Translations under genes and position numbers: made by a program | Notes under the pieces: model-generated | What the model was told of the DNA's origin: nothing | The model's database searches: none | Seen by the model: only the letters and a program-made list of their open reading frames with translations | Shown here: positions 17,490 to 27,033 of the stretch, in pieces | Layout: the number at the start of each line of letters is the position of its first letter | Numbering within the stretch: position 1 is the stretch's first letter | Source of the DNA: Aestuariibius violaceus | Lineage (GTDB): Bacteria; Pseudomonadota; Alphaproteobacteria; Rhodobacterales; Rhodobacteraceae | Length of the DNA stretch: 64,000 bases | NCBI RefSeq assembly: GCF_040779325.2 | Contig: NZ_JBFONT020000001.1 | Coordinates: 558,001-622,000 of the forward strand | Reading direction: 5' to 3'

Positions 17490-17517
17490 GGCTTACTTAA
17501 CCGAGAGCCAGGCTTAC
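17490..17517. promoter_or_regulatory. Direct repeat upstream of the BASS operon
   Basis: GGCTTAC occurs at 17490-17496 and again at 17511-17517, 21 bases apart (two helical turns), in the 114-base gap upstream of the BASS operon. This spacing suits a regulator binding as tandem subunits. No regulator is adjacent, so this is tentative. Confidence 0.3.
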
Positions 17518-17540
17518 CCAACGAAATGCCCGTCCACGGG

Positions 17541-20500
17541 TCAGTGAAACCGGACCCGAAGCGTCAAGATCTGAAAGGGCGTGAAATAGAGGGCAACCGA
17601 GTTGTCGATAAGGTCAAGCGCCCCCAGCTCCTTAAGCTCAAGAAGGTCGGAAATCGCTGCAGATGCGACCGGCTTTCCGAAGGTGACGCGCGTGGCGCCG
17701 CGGGCACCATGTGCCTCGAACAATCGAAGGATGACGCCGTCACCATCCTCCGAAGGTTTGACCGTTTCGACGATGATGTTCTCTGCATTCGTTCTCGCCA
17801 GTGCCAGACCGTCGCCCTGAACGGGAACAACCCGCGCGGGGAGGTTGAGGTCATAGGCTTCTCGAAGGACTTCCCCGCGCCAGTCACCTTTGTGCGGAAG
17901 CAGCGCGTAGGTGAAGACATGCCGCCCCTGATCCGCCTTGGGATCGGGCATGGTTGCAGACTTGATCAACGTCAGCCGCAGAACATTATCGGTGACATCA
18001 TAGCCGTACTTGCAATCGTTGAGCAGCGCGACACCATAATGCCCCTCGCTTAGATCCGCCCACTTCTGGGCCGGAACTTCGAATTTCGCATAGTCCCAAG
18101 ACGTATTCCGATGCGTCGGCCGCTGGATGGATCCCCACTGGATCTCATAGGTCGCCTGACGAGCGAACACTGCGACGGGAAAGGCCGCTTTCAACAGGTG
18201 ATGGGTTTCGTGCCAGTCAACCTCGGTCTCAAAATCCAATCGCTTCGAATGGGCATGAAGACAGATCTTCTGTCGGATCGTGGAGCTGCGGTAGCTCCGT
18301 TCGATCAGTGCGCTGACCTGAATTGGACCTTCCGTGATGATCTCGAGGCGAGTCAGGCCACGGATGATCTCGCCTCGATCCTCGAAAAAGGAATCGATGT
18401 CCCACGCGTCCCAACTCAATGGCCGGTCCTCGAAGACCTGCAACCTGTTGCCACGCTCGCCGACAGGGATGACTTCTCGCCCGACTTCCTTGTCGAAGAT
18501 GGAGATCAGATCTCCATCACCATCTATGACGATCCGGATTAACGCATTTTCTAGGATGAGGTCTTTGTCATCCCGAAAGATACAAAGCCCCGCTGGCGGT
18601 TCCTCCGCACGATCAAGTGGCGTGACAGAATAAGGCGCGACGTCCGGCATCCAGATCAACCAAGAACCATCCGCACCCTGCGCAGGGACCCCGGCGGGTT
18701 TGTCATCAAGGGAAACAACGCGACCGCCCTCGAATGGCGACGGATTCACGATCGACACTCCCCCTTGCTCCATCCTGTCGAGAGCTGCCTGCCTCAAGTC
18801 GTCGGATACCCGGGATATCTCGTGGTAATCGCGACGCGCGTCATCGAAAACCTCGCCAACCGACGTCCCCGGCAAGATGTCATGGAACTGGTTGAGGCAC
18901 AGCTTCTCCCATGCCTGCCTGAGCGCTCCATCCGGCGTCTCGGCGCCCGAAACGGCGAGAAGAAACTCTACTTCATGCAGCGCCACTTCAGCTTTGCGGT
19001 TTGCCCGCTTGATCCAACCTTGCGAGGTCAGAACCCCGCGATGTCCTTCAAGATAAAGCTCGTCCCACCAAACGGGCAGTTTTGGCTTAGCCTCCTCAAT
19101 CGCCTGTAGACAGGCGCGGATGCTCGAGAAACGTACTTCAGGTGCCCCGGGCAAACCCGCCCATGCGCGTGCCCGCCGGATCAGCTCTCCCGTCGGGCCG
19201 CCACCGCCATCACCATACCCGTAGCAGATCGGCAGATGCCGGACGCTTTCCTTCATAGTCGAGGCCTGCCAGGTCCCCACGACCTCGTCCGCGGTCAGAT
19301 CCGATTTGTAGTTGGTCGGAAACGGAAGGTGCTGGACCTCGCGAGGCGTCGTCAGGAAATGCGTCAGAACTCGAGTCCCGTCGATGCCCTGCCACCATGT
19401 GGTCGAGGCCGGGATCTGGTTGTACTGGTTCCAGCTGGTCTTGCTGGTGACCATCCATTTGAGCCCGGCCTGCTTGATGAGTTGCGGCAGGCACCAACTC
19501 AGCCCGAACGTGTCAGGCAGCCACAGAACCGGCGTCTCCACATCACCAAACCGCTCCCGAAAGTAGCGGCGGCCAAGCAGGAACTGGCGGACAAGCGCCT
19601 CACCTCCCGGAATGTTCGTATCCGGCTCGACCCACATACCACCCATGATCTCCCACCGGCCTTCGGCCACACGGGCGCGGATCGCATCGAAGATCTCGGG
19701 GTAGTCTTCCTCGGTATAGGCATAGAGCTGGGGCTGCGAATGGCTAAAGAGGTATTCGGGATATTTGTCCATCATGCGCAGGACGTTGGAATAGCTCCGC
19801 GCGTTCTTTCGCCGGATCTGGGAGATCGGCCAAAGATAGGCGATGTCCATATGGGCATGGCCGATCGCGTGGAGGACGACGTCAAGCGGCTTGCCCGCCT
19901 TTTCGAGACAGCCTTCGAGGGCAGCCGTCGCAGGAACGACACTGCGCCAGAACGCGTCGCCCAACGGATCGCGGGTGTCGAGGGCGAGGAAGGCGATGTC
20001 GAGGGCCGTGAGGATGTCGTGGCGCTCCGGACGGTCGTGATCCATCGTTTCGGCGAGCTCGAGCACGACCTCTGCGAGTGAGACGAAATCGCGGGTCGGC
20101 AGATCGATTTCAACGGTCGAGCATTCGCCCATGAAAAGCCGTGTCTGGTCGGCCGGGTTGGGCGGCCACCCGGTGAGGCCGGTCCAGCCATGCAGCTCGA
20201 TCCGGTGGCGGCGTCCGTCGGCGAGGCCGTCGGGAAGATAAATGGTGTGGTGATAGCGGTCGGCCGATGCGTAGGGGGCGCCGTCGATATAGAGAAGCGC
20301 CTCGGGGTGGGTGAAGATATCCCCGGCTTCCCCCATCGGCAGATGAAGCGCGATAGGCCCGTCCGCCCAACCCGCCGGGATCGTCATCTCGGATGACAAG
20401 AAGAAGTTCGTATCCTGGCCGCCCCAATACGAATTCCAGGGGATGGTTTGCCAGCCGGAGGGATCCGCGCCAATGGGCGGTTCCTCGTCGGCATCCTCCA

Positions 20501-20612
20501 GCGCAATCCACCGGAAAGGCTGGATCGGCTTTCTTTGCCGGACCTGCATTCGCCGGATCAGGTCGATCCGTTTGGCGATTTTCCGGGCAGTGAAGCGGCG
20601 CGCGTGGCTCAT
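17541..20612 (-). CDS. Glycoside hydrolase family 38 alpha-mannosidase
   Basis: 1023 residues, typical of bacterial class II alpha-mannosidases. After a beta-rich N-terminal domain, the catalytic domain begins near residue 250 with the zinc-binding HxD in HAIGHAHMDIAYLW. WEIMGGMWVEPDTN follows, then LWLPDTFG, whose Asp is the retaining nucleophile. The rest is the helical bundle and beta-sandwich domains. No signal peptide is seen, so it acts in the cytoplasm on imported mannosides. Its start overlaps the ATPase stop (ATGA); it is the last gene of the operon, coupled to an importer. Confidence 0.92.
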   Translation of the reverse strand: MSHARRFTARKIAKRIDLIRRMQVRQRKPIQPFRWIALEDADEEPPIGADPSGWQTIPWNSYWGGQDTNFFLSSEMTIPAGWADGPIALHLPMGEAGDIFTHPEALLYIDGAPYASADRYHHTIYLPDGLADGRRHRIELHGWTGLTGWPPNPADQTRLFMGECSTVEIDLPTRDFVSLAEVVLELAETMDHDRPERHDILTALDIAFLALDTRDPLGDAFWRSVVPATAALEGCLEKAGKPLDVVLHAIGHAHMDIAYLWPISQIRRKNARSYSNVLRMMDKYPEYLFSHSQPQLYAYTEEDYPEIFDAIRARVAEGRWEIMGGMWVEPDTNIPGGEALVRQFLLGRRYFRERFGDVETPVLWLPDTFGLSWCLPQLIKQAGLKWMVTSKTSWNQYNQIPASTTWWQGIDGTRVLTHFLTTPREVQHLPFPTNYKSDLTADEVVGTWQASTMKESVRHLPICYGYGDGGGGPTGELIRRARAWAGLPGAPEVRFSSIRACLQAIEEAKPKLPVWWDELYLEGHRGVLTSQGWIKRANRKAEVALHEVEFLLAVSGAETPDGALRQAWEKLCLNQFHDILPGTSVGEVFDDARRDYHEISRVSDDLRQAALDRMEQGGVSIVNPSPFEGGRVVSLDDKPAGVPAQGADGSWLIWMPDVAPYSVTPLDRAEEPPAGLCIFRDDKDLILENALIRIVIDGDGDLISIFDKEVGREVIPVGERGNRLQVFEDRPLSWDAWDIDSFFEDRGEIIRGLTRLEIITEGPIQVSALIERSYRSSTIRQKICLHAHSKRLDFETEVDWHETHHLLKAAFPVAVFARQATYEIQWGSIQRPTHRNTSWDYAKFEVPAQKWADLSEGHYGVALLNDCKYGYDVTDNVLRLTLIKSATMPDPKADQGRHVFTYALLPHKGDWRGEVLREAYDLNLPARVVPVQGDGLALARTNAENIIVETVKPSEDGDGVILRLFEAHGARGATRVTFGKPVASAAISDLLELKELGALDLIDNSVALYFTPFQILTLRVRFH

Positions 20613-21595
20613 TCGGGGGCGTAAAGGATACAGGAGGCCCGGTGGCCGTTCGGTCCAACAGGGTAGAGTGGCGGTAGCGCGTCGGAACAGGCGGGCCTTG
20701 CATGAGGGCAGCGCGGTACAAATCGGCAGCCCTTTGCGCGCGCGGTCCGCAACTCTTCTTCCGCCGGCAGCTCGATCTCTCCCTTCCAGCGGTCCGCCGG
20801 ATCTGGCTTTGGCACACTGTCGATCAAGAGCTGAACGTAGGGGTGTTTGGGGTTCGCGATCACGTCCGTCGCGTTGCCTTCCTCCGCCAACGTCCCCTGA
20901 TAAAACAGCAGGATCTTGTCCCCGATCTGGTAGGCCGTCGAAAGGTCATGGGTGATGTAGAGGAAGCTGATCCCGGCCTCGTCCCGCAGCTTCATCATCA
21001 CGTCGAGGATCGAGGCGCGCAGCGACGCATCTACCATACTGACGGGTTCATCCGCGACGATCAGCTTCGGCTTCACCATATAGGCGCGCGCCATCATGAT
21101 CCTTTGCCGCTGTCCTCCGGACAGTTGGTGTGGATACTTGCGCAGAACATCATCACCGGTCAGCCCGACAGCGTTCAGCGCGTCCTCCATCATCTCGCGG
21201 GCCTGCACCTTGTTCTCTGCCAACCCGAAGTTCTTCGTCACCATGTCAAAGACATGCTGCACACGGTAGAACGGGTTGTAGCTGCCGAACGGATCCTGAA
21301 AGACCGCCTGCACCTGCCGATGATAGCTGCGCATCTGCGCCGCGCCTGCGCTCCCGACATCAAGCCCGTCGAACGTAATGGTCCCTTTCGTCGGCCTGGT
21401 AAAGCCCAGCACCAGATTGGCCAGCGTCGACTTCCCCGATCCGCTCTCACCCGCGATCGTCACGATCTCGGCCCGATCGCGAGGGATCTGTAGCGAGAAA
21501 TCGTTCAGCGCGACCAGACCCGCCTCCGGATCGCCATAGATCTTCGAGACGTTTCGAATGTCGAGCAGCGCGTCGCTCTGAGCCACGTCAAGCAT
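20609..21595 (-). CDS. ABC transporter ATP-binding protein (second ATPase of mannosidase operon)
   Basis: 328 residues from the ATG at 21595, inside the end of the preceding gene; an upstream in-frame start at 21742 would add an Arg/Ser-rich tail that is only the shadow of the neighbouring gene. Walker A is GESGSGKS, the signature is LSGGQRQR, Walker B is LIVADEPVSMVD and the C-terminal Cys motif is CRFVPRCPHARPAC. The Walker B follow-on has Met where Leu is usual. It serves the permeases at 22553 and 23494. Confidence 0.9.
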   Translation of the reverse strand: MLDVAQSDALLDIRNVSKIYGDPEAGLVALNDFSLQIPRDRAEIVTIAGESGSGKSTLANLVLGFTRPTKGTITFDGLDVGSAGAAQMRSYHRQVQAVFQDPFGSYNPFYRVQHVFDMVTKNFGLAENKVQAREMMEDALNAVGLTGDDVLRKYPHQLSGGQRQRIMMARAYMVKPKLIVADEPVSMVDASLRASILDVMMKLRDEAGISFLYITHDLSTAYQIGDKILLFYQGTLAEEGNATDVIANPKHPYVQLLIDSVPKPDPADRWKGEIELPAEEELRTARAKGCRFVPRCPHARPACSDALPPLYPVGPNGHRASCILYAPE

Positions 21596-22556
21596 CTTCG
21601 CGCTCCAGTTCCTCGGCGCGGATACACGCGACCTCCTGACCGGGCCGGATCTCGCGCATCTCCTGCGGCTGACGACAGACCTCCTGCGCATAGGGGCAGC
21701 GCAGCTGGAAGATGCAGCCCTCAGGTGGGTTGCGCGGATCATGGGTAATCCCCCCGGTGATCCTCAAGGGCTGGCGCTCGGTCAGCGATGGCACTGAATC
21801 GATCAGGATCTGCGAATAGGGATGCGCCGGCCGCGCAAACATGTCCGCAACCGTCGCGATCTCCACGATCCGGCCCGCATACATGACCGCCACCCGGTCA
21901 ACCATCTGCGCCATCAGTCCCATGTCGTGGCCGATCATGATCATCGACACACCCAGCGCATCGCGCACCTTGGCCATCGTCTGCGCAACCACCCGCTGCA
22001 CGACCACGTCCAAAGCGCTCGTCGCTTCGTCCGCGATGATGACCGATGGGTTCAGCGCAATCGCCATCGCGATGCAGACCCGCTGCTTCATCCCGCCCGA
22101 CAGTTCATGCGGATACATCCCGTAGATCCGCTCGGGCAGGCCGACCATCTGGAATAGCTCCAGCACCCGCTCCCGCGTCGCAGGCTGGCCTGTATGCGTC
22201 TCGATGACGTCCGAGATCTGCGCGCTGATCTTCATCGTCGGATTAAGAGAGTTCATCGCCCCCTGCGGGATCAGGGCCAGCTTTGTCCACCGCATCCGCC
22301 GCATCTCTTCGTCCGACAGCTTCAGCAGATCGACTCCGTCAAGCTCCACGCTCCCCGACACGATCCGCCCCGGAGAGGACACCATGCGCAGGATGCCGGA
22401 CGTCGCCGTCGTCTTCCCCGACCCGCTTTCGCCCACCAGACCCAGTGTTTCGCCGGGATGCAGATCGAAACTCGCCTCCTCCGTCGCCCGGACGTCGCCG
22501 GTGGGGGTGGCGTAGAACACGCTCAGGTTCCGGACCTTGAGGACGGGATCACTCAT
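21588..22556 (-). CDS. ABC transporter ATP-binding protein (first ATPase of mannosidase operon)
   Basis: 322 residues. Walker A is GESGSGKT, the signature is LSGGMKQR, Walker B is VIIADEATSALD and the C-terminal Cys motif is GCIFQLRCPYAQEVC. The second Walker B residue after Glu is Ala rather than Pro, a tolerated change. It overlaps the permease gene upstream by 4 bases and the next ATPase by 8. It is part of an oligopeptide/oligosaccharide-type importer. Confidence 0.9.
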   Translation of the reverse strand: MSDPVLKVRNLSVFYATPTGDVRATEEASFDLHPGETLGLVGESGSGKTTATSGILRMVSSPGRIVSGSVELDGVDLLKLSDEEMRRMRWTKLALIPQGAMNSLNPTMKISAQISDVIETHTGQPATRERVLELFQMVGLPERIYGMYPHELSGGMKQRVCIAMAIALNPSVIIADEATSALDVVVQRVVAQTMAKVRDALGVSMIMIGHDMGLMAQMVDRVAVMYAGRIVEIATVADMFARPAHPYSQILIDSVPSLTERQPLRITGGITHDPRNPPEGCIFQLRCPYAQEVCRQPQEMREIRPGQEVACIRAEELEREDA

Positions 22557-23497
22557 GCCTTCCGCAGCCTCGGGTTCGAAACCTCATCGAGGCCGAGATT
22601 GACCAGCAAAAGCCCGATGAACATCAGCGCCAACAGGATCGTCGGAATGCCCCACCACCACCACAGGTTCTGGATCAGCGCGCCCGCATTGATCGCCTCG
22701 TAGATCACGCGCCCCAGCGTCGGCACCCGCTGTGGACCAAGCCCCAGAACCTCCAGCCCCACTGCCGTCACGATCGAGGTCGTGACCGACGCAATGAACG
22801 ACCCGAAAAGGTAGGGGACGAGGTTCGGCATCATCTCCTTGAACATAATGTCGAAGGTCGATGCGCCCGACAGCTTGGCCATCTGAACATAACCCGCCTC
22901 TCGCATCGACAGCACCTGCGCCCGGATCAATCGTGTCGGTGATTGCCAGACGAAGCCGGCGATCAGCAGCGCCATCATTGTCAGGCTGATATCCCCGAAG
23001 ACCGACTGCACGACGACAAGGATCAGAAGCGGCGGAATCGTGATCATCACGTCGCTCAGAACGCGGATCACGTCGTCCGTCCGTCCCCCGACGAAACCCG
23101 CCGTAAAACCGAGGAAGATCCCAAGCCCCATCCCGATCACCGACGCGACCGCGCCGACATAGAGCGTGTTCGGCGCCCCGATGATGATCAGCGCAAGCAT
23201 ATCCCGCCCCGCGCCGTCAGTGCCAAGCGGCGTCATCCACTGCCCCGCCTGTCCGCGCAGGTTTTCGAACCCGACCGGCGGGAGTCTCAGCAGCGAGGCT
23301 CCGGTAAACGCCAGATCCAGGTTCCAGAAAAGCCGCCCGACCAAGCCAACGACGACGATCCCCAGAAGGATCGCCAACCCCCAGATCAGCTTGGGATTGA
23401 TCCAGGGATTGTCGAACCGCTTCATCCGGCGCGCACGGCGCCGCGCCGCGCGATCGTCCTCCGGCTCCATGACCTGCTGTGCCGGATCCGCCGTCAT
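22553..23497 (-). CDS. ABC transporter permease, DppC type (mannosidase operon)
   Basis: 314 residues. A charged cytoplasmic tail (residues 1-35, Arg-rich) precedes the first helix (LIWGLAILLGIVVVGLVG). The GTDGAGRDMLALIIIGAPNTL segment marks the DppC type. The coupling loop is GYVQMAKLSGASTFDIMF. It has ATGA overlaps with both neighbours. It pairs with the permease at 23494. Confidence 0.88.
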   Translation of the reverse strand: MTADPAQQVMEPEDDRAARRRARRMKRFDNPWINPKLIWGLAILLGIVVVGLVGRLFWNLDLAFTGASLLRLPPVGFENLRGQAGQWMTPLGTDGAGRDMLALIIIGAPNTLYVGAVASVIGMGLGIFLGFTAGFVGGRTDDVIRVLSDVMITIPPLLILVVVQSVFGDISLTMMALLIAGFVWQSPTRLIRAQVLSMREAGYVQMAKLSGASTFDIMFKEMMPNLVPYLFGSFIASVTTSIVTAVGLEVLGLGPQRVPTLGRVIYEAINAGALIQNLWWWWGIPTILLALMFIGLLLVNLGLDEVSNPRLRKA

Positions 23498-24507
23498 GCC
23501 CTGGCCTCGTGCCGGATCCGCGGATCGATGAACGGATAGATCAGATCGACAATGAAAACCGCGAGCGCCGTCATCAGGATGATGACGTAACTGACGCCCT
23601 GGATCACCGGGAAGTCCTGATCGAGGATCGCGTCGTAAAGAAGCTTGCCCATCCCGTTATAGGCAAAGATGCGCTCCACCAGGACCTGCCCCGCGATAAG
23701 CAGGCCGATCTTCAGCGCGAAGGCCGTGATCTGCGGCAGGATCGCGTTGCGGATCATGTAGCGGTAAAGGATGTATCGCGGTCGCAGCCCCTTCGCCTTG
23801 GCAAGGGTCGTGTAATCCTCCCCCTGCACCGTGATCATCAGCCCGCGCATTCCCAGCGCCCAAAAGCCGAAGGTGACGACCACAATCGACAGCGCCGGTA
23901 GGAAGCCGTGGTAAAGGACCGACTGTGCGAAGTCCCAGGTCCAGCCCGGCTCCACCGTCAGCCCGTAGGACCCCGTGAACGGAAACCATCTGAGTTGCGC
24001 CGAGAAGATCCACATCAGCAGCAAGCCAGACAGGATCGGCGGGATCGAGGTGAACACCATCGCCGCCGGGATCGCGACGCGGACCAGCCTGGGTGAATGG
24101 TCCCAGACCATCAGCGCACCCAGCAGGTTTCCGATCACGAAGGTGATGAGGATCGAGATCAGCATCAGCCCGATCGTCCAGGGCAGCGCCTGCGCGATCA
24201 GTGCCGAAACGGGGGCCGGAAACGACGCTGTCGAGAGACCAAAATCAAGCAGAAGCACATTCCGCAGATACTTGGCGTATTGCACAATCAGCGGATCGTT
24301 CAGCCCGAACCGCTCCTGAAGTGTGGCAAGTATCTCGTCCGACCCAGCGACTGTACCAGCCCCCGCCATCATCCGGCCCAGCATGATCTCTGCCGGGTCG
24401 ACCGGCGACAGGCGCGGGATGATCCAGATCAGCGTCGCCGCGATCCACACCGTCAGGAACAGCGTGATCAGCCGGTTGATAAGATATGCGCGCGGTATCC
24501 GTCCCAT
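23494..24507 (-). CDS. ABC transporter permease, DppB type (mannosidase operon)
   Basis: 337 residues beginning with a basic N-terminus and helix YLINRLITLFLTVWIAATLIW. SPVDPAEIMLGRM replaces the usual periplasmic loop start. The coupling loop is DYTTLAKAKGLRPRYILYRY. The start at 24507 follows GAAAGG. A hairpin at 24523-24550 separates it from the binding-protein gene. Together with 22553 it forms the membrane channel of the importer. Confidence 0.88.
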   Translation of the reverse strand: MGRIPRAYLINRLITLFLTVWIAATLIWIIPRLSPVDPAEIMLGRMMAGAGTVAGSDEILATLQERFGLNDPLIVQYAKYLRNVLLLDFGLSTASFPAPVSALIAQALPWTIGLMLISILITFVIGNLLGALMVWDHSPRLVRVAIPAAMVFTSIPPILSGLLLMWIFSAQLRWFPFTGSYGLTVEPGWTWDFAQSVLYHGFLPALSIVVVTFGFWALGMRGLMITVQGEDYTTLAKAKGLRPRYILYRYMIRNAILPQITAFALKIGLLIAGQVLVERIFAYNGMGKLLYDAILDQDFPVIQGVSYVIILMTALAVFIVDLIYPFIDPRIRHEARA

Positions 24508-24522
24508 GGCGCCTTTCCAAAA

Positions 24523-24550
24523 GGCCGCCGCGCCCCTAGGCGCAGCGGCC
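24523..24550 (-). other. Hairpin between binding-protein and permease genes
   Basis: 12-base arms with one mismatch (GGCCGCCGCGCC / GGCGCAGCGGCC) and a 4-base loop, 8 bases after the binding-protein stop in transcription direction. Such intercistronic stems often protect the binding-protein mRNA and lower expression of the permeases, as known for maltose-type operons. Confidence 0.55.
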
Positions 24551-24558
24551 AGTCAAGA

Positions 24559-26292
24559 TCACTCGACCTTTTCCAGATTGTGGATGATCTGGTGCGTGTG
24601 GTTCCACCAGAAGGCCGGGTGGTTGTAGTTGTTCTCGGCCGTCGGCCAGCCCGTCCAGTAGGTCGTGTTGTAAGGCAACAGCTTCGCCGCCTGGACGAGC
24701 GGGATGAACGGCACCTCCTCGGCGAGGTAGCCATAGGCTTCGGCCACCATTCCTGGGATCGCGGGATCGTCGAGCGCCATATTGGCCATTCCGTCCACAA
24801 TCTCGGTATAGGCCGCCGCCCCGTCGCTGTCCCAGCGCGAGGTGTTGTTGAAGCCGGGGCTCCGTTCACCCACCGGAACGACACTGTCCGTCGTGTAGCG
24901 GGTCATCGACGTCCACGGCTCATTCACCGACCCACAGGACAACCAACTATATGACATCTCGTAGGCGCCGAACGGCAGCACCTCACCCCAGAACACGCCG
25001 TTCTCGACCGGTACAGTCCGTGCCGCGATCCCCGCGCGGTTCAACTGTTCCGCGACCATGTCGATGGTCCGCGTATACTCCGTCGAGGCGGAGTTCACAT
25101 GGATCGCAACCGACAGGTCCTCGCCGTCCTTCTCGTAGATCCCGTCAGAGCCCATGGTGTAGCCCGCGCCTTCGATCAGCGCCTGCGCCGCCTCGACATC
25201 CGCCGACGGCGTCAGCCCGTGCCCAGCCTCGACCACCGCGTCGATGAACGGCTGCATCGAGCCATACTGAACGAACATCGTCTGCGACGGCACGGTGGTG
25301 CCCTCATAGGCGATATTGACGATCTGATTTCGGTCGATGATCAGCCCAACGGCCCGCCGCATGTCAGGATTGTCCCACGGGGCGATTGTGGTGTTGATCT
25401 CAAGCTGCCGGGCGCACGGATCGGGCCACGCATAGGGGTAGTCCGAATACCAGGCGATGACGTTCGGGTTCTGCGCCTGTATCGCCTCAAAGGTCCCGAT
25501 CGACACCGAATGGGCCGCGTCGAGCTGGTTCGCCGCCATCAGTTGTGCCCGGCTCTCCTCCCCGCCGGTTTCAAGGAAGACGACCCGCTGCGGCGCAGGC
25601 AGATCCTGAAACCCGGTCTGCGCGCCCCACCAATCGTCGTTGCGGTCCCAGATCGCCCGGTTCGTGTCCGCCGATGTGTACGTGTAAGGTCCGGTCCCGA
25701 TCGGCGGATAGAACGCGAAGGTCGCAGGGTCCTCTCCCGCCCAGACATGCTCGGGCATGATCAGGAAAGACCCAAAGATCCGTACCCCGAAATTCTCTAC
25801 GTGAAACCGTGGGTTCGGTTCGCTCAGTGTGAACCGCACAGTTAGATCGTCGACCTTCTCGACGCTTGCGACCTGCGCCCGGATCGTCGCCGCCTCACGC
25901 TCAGACAACTCTTCATCGCCCAACACCATGTCGACCGTGAAGACCACATCGTCGGCGTCGAATGCCTCACCATCCGACCAGGTCACGCCCTCGCGCAGCA
26001 TCATGGTCCATTCGGTAAAATCGTCATTCGCCTCGATCTCCGTCGCAAGCCACGGATCAAGCTCACCACTTTCGTAGTTCAGGATGAACAGCGGCTCCCA
26101 CATCGTCTGATGCGCACCATGCTGCCGCTTCGTGCCAGACGTGAACCAATTGAAATTCTGCGGATCCCGGATCGTCCGGTCGAGGTCGAAAATGACTGTG
26201 TCTTCCCGCGCAACGTCCTGCGCCAGCCCAGGCCCGGTCAGCGCAACCGCCGCCACAGCCGTCGAAACCGCCAGTGTCTTCCAAGTCGTCAT
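24559..26292 (-). CDS. Family 5 extracellular solute-binding protein
   Basis: 577 residues from the second Met (26292); GGGAGG lies 6 bases before it and directly abuts the first ATG, so the second is the likelier start. The signal peptide ends near ALTGPGLAQ. The family pattern (WEPLFILNYESGELDPWLA, FDADDVVFTVDMVLG, PPIGTGPYTY) is clear. Family 5 binds peptides, nickel or oligosaccharides; oligosaccharide-binding members are known in Thermotoga. With an alpha-mannosidase at the end of the operon, a mannose-containing ligand is the best guess. Confidence 0.88.
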   Translation of the reverse strand: MTTWKTLAVSTAVAAVALTGPGLAQDVAREDTVIFDLDRTIRDPQNFNWFTSGTKRQHGAHQTMWEPLFILNYESGELDPWLATEIEANDDFTEWTMMLREGVTWSDGEAFDADDVVFTVDMVLGDEELSEREAATIRAQVASVEKVDDLTVRFTLSEPNPRFHVENFGVRIFGSFLIMPEHVWAGEDPATFAFYPPIGTGPYTYTSADTNRAIWDRNDDWWGAQTGFQDLPAPQRVVFLETGGEESRAQLMAANQLDAAHSVSIGTFEAIQAQNPNVIAWYSDYPYAWPDPCARQLEINTTIAPWDNPDMRRAVGLIIDRNQIVNIAYEGTTVPSQTMFVQYGSMQPFIDAVVEAGHGLTPSADVEAAQALIEGAGYTMGSDGIYEKDGEDLSVAIHVNSASTEYTRTIDMVAEQLNRAGIAARTVPVENGVFWGEVLPFGAYEMSYSWLSCGSVNEPWTSMTRYTTDSVVPVGERSPGFNNTSRWDSDGAAAYTEIVDGMANMALDDPAIPGMVAEAYGYLAEEVPFIPLVQAAKLLPYNTTYWTGWPTAENNYNHPAFWWNHTHQIIHNLEKVE

Positions 26293-26344
26293 AGGCATCC
26301 TCCCTTTGAAGCCCCTGCCGGTTGTTCCGGCCTATCCGAAATCC

Positions 26345-27025
26345 CTAACGTTTATAGTCCATCACCATAACACGCGTCCGATCCGGTATATCGCCGCGGC
26401 CAAGCTTGACTGTGTGATCGCAAGCGAAATCGACAGCCTCGTCCTTGAAATGGGCCAGAAAGCTCTCGATCCACATGGTGTTCCGCGGCCTGTAGGTCAG
26501 CGTCCGGAAATGCATCGGTATCACCAGCTTTGGCGACACCCGATGGATCATCTGCATCAGGTCCGGCAGCTCGATCGTCAGATAACCCCCTGCAAGCGCC
26601 AGCAAGACATCGACATCCTCGAAGAACGCGATCTGGGCGTCGGTCAGCGGGTTCCCCACATCCCCCATATGCGCGATCTTCAAGCCGTCGATCTCGAACC
26701 GGTACATCCCGTTCTGGCCCGGCACCTCGTGTTCGGGATGATGATCCCATTCCGCCGCCTCGATCGCGCGAACGGTCAGTCCCTGCGCCGTAACCTCTCC
26801 CGCCGCCTGGGCCACGGTCAAGGCGTTCACCACCTCAGGCTGGCCCGGGATCAGATCCGCACGGCAATGGGCGCTGTCATCGTGGGAAGAGATGATGACA
26901 AGATCGGCCGTATCGAGGATTGGGGGATAGCCCACCCCCTCGGGTGTGTAGGGATCCGTGATCACCGACCTCCCGTCAGAAGCCACGATGCGAAACGCCG
27001 CATGTCCGTACCAAGTGATCTCCAT
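26345..27025 (-). CDS. Metallo-beta-lactamase-fold protein with altered metal motif
   Basis: 226 residues resembling the small UPF0173/UlaG-like hydrolases: ITWYGHAAFRI at the start, an Asp in HMGDVGNPL and a late His in PMHFRT. The canonical THxHxDH motif is replaced by SHDDSAH, so the second metal-binding His and the Asp are changed (His to Asp, Asp to Ala). Metal binding may be reduced to one site, or the protein may bind rather than cleave. It sits 8 bases after the PhyH gene and upstream of the binding-protein gene. Function unknown. Confidence 0.75.
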   Translation of the reverse strand: MEITWYGHAAFRIVASDGRSVITDPYTPEGVGYPPILDTADLVIISSHDDSAHCRADLIPGQPEVVNALTVAQAAGEVTAQGLTVRAIEAAEWDHHPEHEVPGQNGMYRFEIDGLKIAHMGDVGNPLTDAQIAFFEDVDVLLALAGGYLTIELPDLMQMIHRVSPKLVIPMHFRTLTYRPRNTMWIESFLAHFKDEAVDFACDHTVKLGRGDIPDRTRVMVMDYKR

Positions 27026-27033
27026 GCCCCGCC

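Noticed and set aside
25795..25808. parS-like sequence CTACGTGAAACC in the binding-protein gene
   Set aside because: Only the right half matches; the left half lacks GTTTC, so it is not a palindromic ParB site.
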